Below, piece by piece: positions 57,852 through 64,000 of a DNA stretch of 64,000 nucleotides; within the stretch, counting starts at the first letter, position 1; every line of letters starts with the position of its first letter. The translations under genes were made by a program, and so were the position numbers. This DNA comes from Gleimia sp. 6138-11-ORH1 (GTDB taxonomy: Bacteria; Actinomycetota; Actinomycetes; Actinomycetales; Actinomycetaceae). The notes below the pieces were generated by a model. It was not told where the DNA came from. It worked only from the letters and a program-made list of their open reading frames with translations, and did no database searches. Location of the stretch: NCBI RefSeq assembly GCF_024814355.1, contig NZ_JANUXV010000003.1, positions 78,612 through 142,611 on the forward strand, in the 5' to 3' direction.

Positions 57852-60488
57852 ATGCCTAACGTTCCAATTCAATGGCTAAAAGACCACGTTGAAGTCCTCC
57901 CCGGCACCAACCCAGAAAAACTTGCCGCCGACCTGGTTAAAGTAGGTTTAGAAGAAGAAACCATCCACCCAGCCCAAGTAAAAGGCCCCCTGGTGGTTGG
58001 GCGTGTACTCACGAAAACTCCCGAAAAACAATCTAACGGCAAAACCATTAACTACTGTCGCGTAGACGTAGGCATCCACAACGATGCTCCCGGAACCGGG
58101 AAAGAACCCTCAGACCTTCCATCCCGCTCAATCATCTGCGGTGCGCACAACTTCCAAGCAGGCGACCTGGTAGCAGTTATCCTCCCCGGAGGAATCCTCC
58201 CCGGAAACTTCGAGATCGCTACCCGCAAAACCTACGGACACATTTCTGACGGGATGATCTGCTCCACCCAAGAACTAGGGCTACCAAACAAAGGCGACGG
58301 CATCATCGTCCTAAACGAAGACTACGATGTAAACGAACTGCCCGGAATCGGCGAAGACCTAATCGAATTCCTGGGGCTGGGACAAGAACTACTAGAAATT
58401 AACGTCACCCCCGACCGTGGTTACTGTTTTTCAATGCGCGGAATTGCCCGCGAATACAGCCACTCCACCGGAGCAAAATACACTGACCCCGGTCTGGCTG
58501 AAAACTACGGAAAAGAAATTCCCGAAGCAAATGAATCCGGTTTCCCCGTAGAAGTAAGCGACCAGGCCCCCATCCGCGGAAATATCGGCTGCGACCGCTT
58601 CGTCACCCGCATTGTCAAAGGACTAAACCCACAGGCAACCAGTCCAAAATGGTTAGTGGAACGGATTGAAGCGATGGGAATGCGTTCTATTTCCCTAGCC
58701 GTAGATGCAACCAACTATGTCATGCTGGATTTAGGGCAACCCCTGCACGCCTATGACCTACAGCAGGTAACTGCACCAATCGTGGTCCGCCGCGCCCTCG
58801 AAAATGAAAAACTCACCACCTTAGACGAAGTAGAACGCAACTTAGATGCAGAAGACCTGCTGATCACCGACTCTCCAAACGGAGTTAAGGGAAGCCGCGT
58901 CCTGGGACTAGCCGGAGTAATGGGCGGAGCAGAAACAGAAGTAACCTCCCAAACTGTTGATGTGCTCATCGAAGCCGCCCACTTTGACTCCATTTCCGTG
59001 GCACGCAGCGCTCGCCGACACCGGATTCCTTCAGAAGCTGCCAAACGATTTGAACGCGGAGTAGATCCGCAGCTGCCAGCGATTGCCGCCCAACGAGTTG
59101 TAGACCTGCTGGTTGAATACGGGGGAGCAACTGCTGACAACGCAGTTTTCGACTACAACCAAGTAGCCGAACCCACCCAAATCCTCATGCCAGTTAGCGA
59201 ACCAGCTCGCCTTACCGGCGTAAACTATCCAAAAGAACGCGTGATTGAACTTTTGGAAACCATCGGGGCAACCGTTAAAGATCAAGCAGAAAATCTACTC
59301 GTCACAGTCCCCACCTGGCGGCCAGACATTACTGAATCCTGCCACCTGGTAGAAGAAGTAGCCCGCCTGGACGGATACGACAACATCACCCCGATCCTGC
59401 CGGTAGCTCCCGCCGGAAGTGGACTGCCTGACCGCGTGAAAGCACGCCGGCAGATTGCCCAAACTTTAGCTGATCGTGGTTTCGTGCAGGTGCTTTCCTA
59501 CCCGTTCGTAGGAGACGCTTGGGATCGCTGTCAGATACCCGAAAACGATATGCGCCGCCAAGCCGTGAAACTACGCAACCCGCTGGTAGAAAACCAACCC
59601 TACCTGCGAACCTCCGTACTAGATTCACTGCTTGACATTGCCCAGCGCAACGCCGCTCGCGGAGCAGAATCGATTCGCGTATTTGAACTTGGCATGGTCA
59701 CTTTACCGCAGGGCGTGAAACCTGCGGGGATTCCCTCGGCTTCCCAACGGCCACATCCGAAAGAAATCGGCGAACTGCACCGTGGGACTCCGAAACAGCC
59801 CTGGCACCTGGGGATGGTTTTGGCAGGTGCAGCCACGGCTAATAATGTGCTGGTTGAAAAACGCAGTTTTGACTGGGCTGATATTCTCGAGGTCGCTAAG
59901 CAAATCGGCGCAATTTTGGGAGTTAAAGTAGAAGCCACTCAGCTTTACCGCCCACAAAGTGGTAAAGAACAACCCAAGTCGGTGGATACCCCTGCAGCTA
60001 CTGCTCCTTGGCATCCGGGACGTTGTGCAAACCTGTACGTCCGTAGCGGTAAACGGGTAACTGAAGTTGGTCGCGCCGGTGAACTTCACCCCCGCGTGGT
60101 GAAGAACTATGGTTTACCTGCACGGGCAGTGGCATTGGAACTGGATTTGGAAACCCTTTTCAAGCTTTCCAGTAAACAGCCGATTCAGGTGAAGCCAGTT
60201 TCCACTTTCCCAGTGGTAAAAGAAGATATTGCGGTAGTTGTTGCGCAAGAAATTCCGATTGCCGATCTGCTAACTGAGATTCGGCAAGCAGGTGGGGAAC
60301 TGTTAGAAGAAGTAGCGTTATTTGATGAATACGCTGGTTCTCAAGTTGAAGCTGGGAAACGTTCTTTAGCTTTCGCTTTACGGATGCGCGCTGCTGATCG
60401 TACTTTAGGAGCGGAAGAAACTGCTGCGCTTCGTGGTCACATTATGGAAGTTTTGGCGAAGAAATTTGACGCTAAGTTACGTAGCTAA
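57852..60488 (+). CDS. pheT: Phenylalanyl-tRNA synthetase beta subunit
   Basis: 878 residues, full length. Domains in order: N-terminal B1, EMAP/OB-fold tRNA-binding (about 42-155, ICGAHNFQAGDLVAVILPGG), B3/4 editing domain (MGMRSISLAVDATNYVMLDLGQPLHAYD), B5 (SEPARLTGVNYPKERVIELL), the catalytic-like core (YLRTSVLDSLLDIAQRNAAR), and the C-terminal FDX-ACB anticodon-binding domain (FPVVKEDIAVVV to the end). It forms the heterotetramer with PheS. Genes that follow pheST in most Actinobacteria (argC onward) are missing here. An octamer lies at 58793. Confidence 0.97.
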   Translation: MPNVPIQWLKDHVEVLPGTNPEKLAADLVKVGLEEETIHPAQVKGPLVVGRVLTKTPEKQSNGKTINYCRVDVGIHNDAPGTGKEPSDLPSRSIICGAHNFQAGDLVAVILPGGILPGNFEIATRKTYGHISDGMICSTQELGLPNKGDGIIVLNEDYDVNELPGIGEDLIEFLGLGQELLEINVTPDRGYCFSMRGIAREYSHSTGAKYTDPGLAENYGKEIPEANESGFPVEVSDQAPIRGNIGCDRFVTRIVKGLNPQATSPKWLVERIEAMGMRSISLAVDATNYVMLDLGQPLHAYDLQQVTAPIVVRRALENEKLTTLDEVERNLDAEDLLITDSPNGVKGSRVLGLAGVMGGAETEVTSQTVDVLIEAAHFDSISVARSARRHRIPSEAAKRFERGVDPQLPAIAAQRVVDLLVEYGGATADNAVFDYNQVAEPTQILMPVSEPARLTGVNYPKERVIELLETIGATVKDQAENLLVTVPTWRPDITESCHLVEEVARLDGYDNITPILPVAPAGSGLPDRVKARRQIAQTLADRGFVQVLSYPFVGDAWDRCQIPENDMRRQAVKLRNPLVENQPYLRTSVLDSLLDIAQRNAARGAESIRVFELGMVTLPQGVKPAGIPSASQRPHPKEIGELHRGTPKQPWHLGMVLAGAATANNVLVEKRSFDWADILEVAKQIGAILGVKVEATQLYRPQSGKEQPKSVDTPAATAPWHPGRCANLYVRSGKRVTEVGRAGELHPRVVKNYGLPARAVALELDLETLFKLSSKQPIQVKPVSTFPVVKEDIAVVVAQEIPIADLLTEIRQAGGELLEEVALFDEYAGSQVEAGKRSLAFALRMRAADRTLGAEETAALRGHIMEVLAKKFDAKLRS

Positions 60489-60526
60489 AAGCCCGAAATA
60501 TTAGGGTTTTCAAGTTATTTAATAAA

Positions 60527-60576
60527 GTTCCCTCACTAAGAAAAGACGTTTTTAGGACTTTTCGAGGTGAGGGAAC
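60527..60576 (+). terminator. Hairpin between pheT and the flavodoxin gene
   Basis: 10-bp stem GTTCCCTCAC (60527-60536) and GTGAGGGAAC (60567-60576) with a 30-base loop, then CCCATTTTA. It is weak as an intrinsic terminator. Confidence 0.45.
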
Positions 60577-60602
60577 CCCATTTTATAGGGCACTATAGTT
60601 TT

Positions 60603-61094
60603 ATGAAATTTCTAGTTACGTACGCGACTCGGCATGGCTCCACTGCTGAGGTAGCGCAGACAATTGCTGATGAGCTAACTAGTCACGGTCTCGATGTAGA
60701 GCTTCGTGAAGTTTCGACAGTTGATTCAATTGCTGAGTATGATGCTTTAATAATTGGCTCTGCTGTTTACACCACCCAATGGGTTGGCGAAATGCGCAAC
60801 TTTATTAAGCAGTTTGAAACCTCTCTAATTGAAAAGCCAGTGTGGGCTTTTTCAGTCGGCTTATCTGGAGTCCCTAAATCAAGTGCGAATGATCCAGTGC
60901 GAGTTGGACCCGTATTGCTGCGTTTGAAGTGTGAAGATCACCGTACTTTCGCCGGTGCGTTGAAACCGAAAGAGCTTTCTTGGCGGGAACGTTCCCAAGC
61001 CCGTTTGGGTGGGGCGATTGAAGGAGATTTCCGTGATTGGGAAGAAATCCGTCAGTGGGCACGTTCCATCGCAAAGGAAATAGAAAACAGCTAA
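60603..61094 (+). CDS. Flavodoxin-domain protein (HemG-like)
   Basis: 163 residues from ATG 60603 (MKFLVTYATRHGSTAEVAQT), the normal flavodoxin start; the frame begins upstream but the extra 12 residues are not family-like. The FMN phosphate loop is TYATRHGSTAE; the isoalloxazine loops are GSAVYTTQWVGEMRNFIKQF and FSVGLSGVPK. Similar short flavodoxins act as menaquinone-dependent protoporphyrinogen oxidase (HemG), but there are no heme genes nearby and the function is open. It ends one base before the argR ATG (TAAATG), which implies coupling with an unrelated gene. Confidence 0.8.
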   Translation: MKFLVTYATRHGSTAEVAQTIADELTSHGLDVELREVSTVDSIAEYDALIIGSAVYTTQWVGEMRNFIKQFETSLIEKPVWAFSVGLSGVPKSSANDPVRVGPVLLRLKCEDHRTFAGALKPKELSWRERSQARLGGAIEGDFRDWEEIRQWARSIAKEIENS

Positions 61095-61646
61095 ATGGGT
61101 GTGAGTAAACGGGATAACACCGCGCAGCCTAATTCCTTGGCGGAAAAAGCTGTCTCTGCTAATAAAACTCTGCCGGTAAGTAAGAATCGTCGCCACGCAA
61201 TAATTGAAGAAATTCTGACAACCGAAATTATTGCTTCGCAGCCGGAATTGCAAGAAGCATTAGAAGCGCGGGGGATTAGTGTTGCTCAAGCTACGCTCTC
61301 ACGCGATTTGATTGAAGTTCGGGCAACTAAAGTGCGAGATACCAGTGGCAGGCAGATTTACGTGCTTGCAACTCATGCGGGACATGCTTCATTAAGTGAA
61401 GAAGCTGGGGAAGAAAAGTTACGCAGGTGGGCAGAAGAACTGCTGGTTGGAGTGGCGCAAGCTCAAAATCTGCTGGTTTTGCGTACTCCGGCGGGGGCTG
61501 CAAATCTGCTGGCAGCTGCTTTAGATGCAGCTCGCTATGAGGAGGTTGTAGGTTCTGTGGCGGGAGATGACACAGTTATGGTGGTTTGCGTAACTGAGGA
61601 AGCTGCTTCGCAGATTGCCAGTAAACTTCTTTCTTTTGGAAAATAA
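61095..61646 (+). CDS. argR: Arginine repressor
   Basis: 183 residues, about 25 longer than usual because of a polar N-terminal extension (GVSKRDNTAQPNSLAEKAVS). The winged-helix DNA-binding domain follows (SKNRRHAIIEEILTTEIIAS, QPELQEALEARGISVAQATLSRDLIEVRATKV). The C-terminal hexamerisation and arginine-binding domain has LLVLRTPAGAANLLAAALDA and SVAGDDTVMVVC, with the acidic DD that contacts arginine. It begins immediately after the flavodoxin stop. There is no arginine gene within the window, although ArgR normally sits inside argCJBDF-argR-argGH between pheST and tyrS. Confidence 0.94.
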   Translation: MGVSKRDNTAQPNSLAEKAVSANKTLPVSKNRRHAIIEEILTTEIIASQPELQEALEARGISVAQATLSRDLIEVRATKVRDTSGRQIYVLATHAGHASLSEEAGEEKLRRWAEELLVGVAQAQNLLVLRTPAGAANLLAAALDAARYEEVVGSVAGDDTVMVVCVTEEAASQIASKLLSFGK

Positions 61647-61750
61647 GATTTTTTCTCCAGTTCGCCTTTTTTCAGCAGATGAGAGAAACTATAAGCGGTG
61701 TTCTCAGCGGACGCCGATTTTTGGGTTAATACAATTAGGAAGGCAAGGCA

Positions 61751-63019
61751 GTGTCCGACATTATTGATGAACTGCAGTGGCGTGGGCTAATCCGTCAGCA
61801 TACCGACCTCGAGAAACTTCGCGAGGCGCTTAACAACGGACCCGTAACTTTCTATTGTGGCTATGATCCCACGGCACCGTCTTTGCACCACGGGCATTTA
61901 GTGCAGTTGATTTTAATGCGTCACTTGCAAAATGCGGGGCACCGTCCGCTTGCTTTGGTGGGGGGCGCCACCGGTTTGATTGGCGATCCGCGCATGTCCG
62001 GAGAACGCTCTTTGCAGCCACGTGAAGTTGTTGCCGGTTGGGTAGATAAATTGCGTTCCCAGATTGAGCGTTTTCTTTCTTTCGAGGGCGATAATGCAGC
62101 CATTATGGTGAATAACCTGGACTGGACGTCTGAATTAACCGCAATTGATTTACTGCGCGACCTCGGAAAATATTTCCGCATGGGAACTATGTTGAAAAAG
62201 GAAGCTGTGGCCCGTCGCCTGGCATCCGATGAGGGTATTTCTTACACCGAGTTTTCCTACCAGATTTTGCAGGCAAATGACTTCTTAGAACTGTACCGCC
62301 GCTATGGTTGCACTTTGGAAACCGGGGGCGATGACCAGTGGGGGAATCTGCTGGGCGGGTTGGATTTGATTCACCGTGCCGAGGGCGCTGAAGTTCACGT
62401 AATGACTACGCCGTTAATCACTAAAGCTGATGGCACTAAGTTTGGAAAGTCTGAAGGCGGGGCTATTTGGCTTTCTGCTGATTTACTGTCCCCTTATGCT
62501 TTCTACCAGTTCTGGCTAAATGTTGAAGATGCGGATGTGGTGCGGTTCTTGAAGGTATTTACTTTCTTAGACCGAGCTGAGATTGAGCGTTTGGAAGCTG
62601 CAGTTGCCGCTGAACCTTTCCGCCGGGAAGCGCAAAAGGCTTTGGCAGCTTCAGTTACTGAGCTGGTGCACGGTAAGGAAGAGTTAGAGCGGGTCCTGGC
62701 GGCTACGGACGCTCTGTGGGGCAGTGGTGACTTACGGGCAGTTGATGGGGCTACTTTAGCTTCTGCAACCTCCCACCTGCCAGCTGGGGTAGTGACTTTA
62801 GGGGAAGCAACGATTGTGGATGCTTTAGTTGCTGCTGGATTAGAAAAAGGACGCGGGGCAGCTCGCCGGACCGTGGACTCTGGTGGAGCTTATGTGAATA
62901 ATGTTAAGGTCGCTGATCCTGAGGCTTTGCTAACTGAGGCTGACCAACTGGCAGACGGAACTATTTTGATTCGCAAAGGACGACGTAACCTAGCGGTCAT
63001 TAGAGTTGGAAATGCTTGA
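61751..63019 (+). CDS. tyrS: Tyrosyl-tRNA synthetase
   Basis: 422 residues, GTG start with AAGGCAAGG upstream. Class I synthetase: tyrosine pocket and HIGH region YCGYDPTAPSLHHGHLVQL, GGATGLIGDP, tyrosine-binding YTEFSYQILQANDFLELY and GGDDQWGNLLGGLDLI, then the KMSKS loop as KFGKSEGGAIWL, the common TyrRS form. The C-terminal ~70 residues form an S4 RNA-binding domain (GAARRTVDSGGAYVNNVKVA). It stands after argR as in other Actinobacteria. Octamers lie at 62083 and 62380. Confidence 0.97.
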   Translation: MSDIIDELQWRGLIRQHTDLEKLREALNNGPVTFYCGYDPTAPSLHHGHLVQLILMRHLQNAGHRPLALVGGATGLIGDPRMSGERSLQPREVVAGWVDKLRSQIERFLSFEGDNAAIMVNNLDWTSELTAIDLLRDLGKYFRMGTMLKKEAVARRLASDEGISYTEFSYQILQANDFLELYRRYGCTLETGGDDQWGNLLGGLDLIHRAEGAEVHVMTTPLITKADGTKFGKSEGGAIWLSADLLSPYAFYQFWLNVEDADVVRFLKVFTFLDRAEIERLEAAVAAEPFRREAQKALAASVTELVHGKEELERVLAATDALWGSGDLRAVDGATLASATSHLPAGVVTLGEATIVDALVAAGLEKGRGAARRTVDSGGAYVNNVKVADPEALLTEADQLADGTILIRKGRRNLAVIRVGNA

Positions 63020-63057
63020 GATAAAGAATGATTAATCTAGAAATAGGAACGTCTAAA

Positions 63058-63459
63058 ATGAAGTTGAAAAAACTGGTCAGCCTGATGGCAGTAATCGGAT
63101 TGGCAACTCTTGGGCTTACTGGCTGTTTTGGTGGCGCTAACCACGCAGAGTTACAGAAGTCGGTTACCGAAAGTAGCGGCGAAGTTAGTGATGTAGAGAT
63201 TCATACTCATTCTGATGAGAATGAAAACTTGGTGATGATTGTAAAATTAAAAAGTGATGATATCTCTGCAGCGGAGCTAAAGCGCGTAGTTGAGACTGTT
63301 AAAGCTGAAGCTAAACCGGGTTATCGGACTCTTTCGGTGAATTTTTACGGTCGGGAAGATAAGAAAATTGATGTTTGTCCGCTGGTTGAGGCAGTTGAGA
63401 TTGCCCCAGAAGACTGCGTTGCTGGAATTATCGTTTTAAAAAATCCTGAAGCTAAATAG
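63058..63459 (+). CDS. Small lipoprotein, unknown function
   Basis: 133 residues from ATG 63058 (MKLKKLVSLMAVIGLATLGL); an ATG at 63028 would place ten residues before the signal. The lipobox is LTGC, with cleavage before the Cys at residue 23. The mature part is small and acidic-mixed (ELQKSVTESSGEVSDVEIHT, then MIVKLKSDDISAAELKRVVE and FYGREDKKIDVCPLVEAVEI) with two further Cys residues (VCPLVEAVEIAPEDCVAG) that could form a disulfide. No family is recognised. It is the last gene before the rRNA operon; a terminator follows at 63543. Confidence 0.75.
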   Translation: MKLKKLVSLMAVIGLATLGLTGCFGGANHAELQKSVTESSGEVSDVEIHTHSDENENLVMIVKLKSDDISAAELKRVVETVKAEAKPGYRTLSVNFYGREDKKIDVCPLVEAVEIAPEDCVAGIIVLKNPEAK

Positions 63460-63542
63460 AACTTTTTGGCGAACTGCGAGTTTAGTTTGCGATGGTGAAG
63501 TAGGTTTTTAGGTCCTAAAAACCTCTTGCAATTAGCGGAATC

Positions 63543-63580
63543 TTACCCCCACTTCGGTTGTTGAAGTGGGGGTAAATTTA
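63543..63580 (+). terminator. Terminator after the lipoprotein gene
   Basis: Perfect 13-bp stem TTACCCCCACTTC (63543-63555) and GAAGTGGGGGTAA (63563-63575), loop GGTTGTT, then ATTTA. Confidence 0.85.
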
Positions 63581-63888
63581 ACTGTTATAAGTATAAAAAC
63601 GGGATTTTGTGGGGTGGTTCACGTCCAGGGAATTTGTTTTCTAAAGGGGGATGAGAGTAGAGTTAAATATGTTCCGCCGGGCAGTTAATCTGGTTTGGCG
63701 GCTGATCCTTCTGGGTTGCTTTTGTGCCTGTTTTTGGGTGTGGGGGTGGCTTGGTTGTGTGGGTGTTGTTTGAGAACTTGATAGTGTACTTTTTGTTGTT
63801 TTACGCTTTTTGTTTTGTTTTTGTTTTTTGTTTTTTTGGTTGGGATTTTGCCTCCTCTTTTTTTGTGGGGGGTTTTTTCTGGACATGT
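63581..63888 (+). promoter_or_regulatory. rRNA operon leader
   Basis: There is no gene here. TATAAG (63586) and TATAAA (63592) are possible -10 boxes, but no -35 at a good distance is clear. TTGTTTGAGAACTTGATAGT at about 63766-63785 matches the conserved TGTTTGAGAACT element seen in actinobacterial rRNA leaders and spacers (antitermination/processing region). The rest is strikingly T- and G-rich on the plus strand (63790-63890), likely part of the 16S processing stem. Confidence 0.6.
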
Positions 63889-64000
63889 TTTTGTTTGGAG
63901 AGTTTGATCCTGGCTCAGGACGAACGCTGGCGGCGTGCTTAACACATGCAAGTCGAACGGGATCTGATGGGGCTTTTTGCTTTGTTGGTGAGAGTGGCGA
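63889..64000 (+). rRNA. rrs: 16S rRNA, 5' end (cut by window edge)
   Basis: From TTTTGTTTGGAGAGTTTGAT onward the sequence is the universal 16S start: AGAGTTTGATCCTGGCTCAG (63899-63918), then GGACGAACGCTGGCGGCGTG and CTTAACACATGCAAGTCGAA. The V1 loop (GGGATCTGATGGGGCTTTTT) and GGTGAGAGTGGCGA point to Actinomycetales. The exact 5' end is placed by analogy to other Actinobacteria, within a few bases. Confidence 0.96.

Noticed and set aside
63641..63951. Lys/Asn/Gln-rich minus-strand frames before 16S
   Set aside because: They are the complement of the T/G-rich rRNA leader and run into the 16S gene.
1..64000. CRISPR arrays, prophage, riboswitches
   Set aside because: I looked for regularly spaced repeats, phage structural or integrase genes and recognisable riboswitch cores and found none.

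Overview
The window comes from a high-G+C Gram-positive bacterium (Actinobacteria) whose base composition is moderate, roughly half G+C. The best guess is the order Actinomycetales, in or near the family Actinomycetaceae. The reasons are the start of the 16S gene at the right edge (GGACGAACGCTGGCGGCGTG), a zinc-free actinobacterial type L32, a polyphosphate glucokinase, a GTP-dependent PEPCK, paired ClpP1/ClpP2 with a ClgR-like operator, EttA, and the pheST-argR-tyrS order. Genus cannot be fixed from what is visible. Almost everything is chromosomal housekeeping. There is no phage, no CRISPR array and no intact insertion sequence.

Layout. 1-3.6 kb: end of leuS, an aldose epimerase and a Nei-type glycosylase, then a GNAT enzyme on the other strand. 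3.7-5.9 kb: minus-strand yigZ-cysK-cysE operon for cysteine synthesis. 6.1-8.6 kb: rpmF, then an accessory patch with short repeats, paired palindromes, an IS remnant, a polymorphic-toxin tail with a coupled partner gene, and tRNA-Arg. 8.6-14.9 kb: ilvA, orn, an LPXTG surface protein next to an ssb paralogue, ettA. 15-19.1 kb: tesB, a free PTS EIIB, malQ and a free PTS EIIA. 19.2-28.3 kb: three large minus-strand hydrolases (PepN, PepO, secreted GH20 hexosaminidase). 28.5-28.7 kb: tRNA-Pro and tRNA-Gly.

29-40.2 kb is the most unusual block. It has three glycosyltransferases, an MsbA-like ABC exporter, two unrelated-looking APH-fold kinases and UDP-glucose dehydrogenase in one tight operon, followed by a sensor kinase and response regulator. 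This looks like an uncharacterised pathway for a GlcA-containing glycan or glycolipid. 40.4-45.3 kb: a membrane-anchored protein ending in 17 aspartates, then tig, clpP1, clpP2 and clpX. 45.4-52.9 kb: pncA, ndh, a Nif3 protein, a zinc-ribbon-family protein that has lost its cysteines, yaaA, pckG and a DtxR-type regulator. 52.95-53.3 kb: RNase P RNA. 53.3-56.6 kb: a membrane protein, ppgK, and panB-map. 56.7-63.5 kb: pheS-pheT, a flavodoxin, argR, tyrS and a lipoprotein. 63.5-64 kb: rRNA leader and the first ~110 bases of 16S.

Three genome-scale signals stand out. The octamer CGAGGGCG (either strand) occurs about 28 times by eye, where about 2 would be expected, is independent of gene direction, and is absent from 34.3-44.6 kb. 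The pheST-argR-tyrS interval looks like the usual actinobacterial arginine cluster with all biosynthetic genes removed and only the repressor left. The 6.3-8.5 kb patch is a small graveyard of mobile and toxin sequences. All database-level identifications here rest on motif reading by eye.
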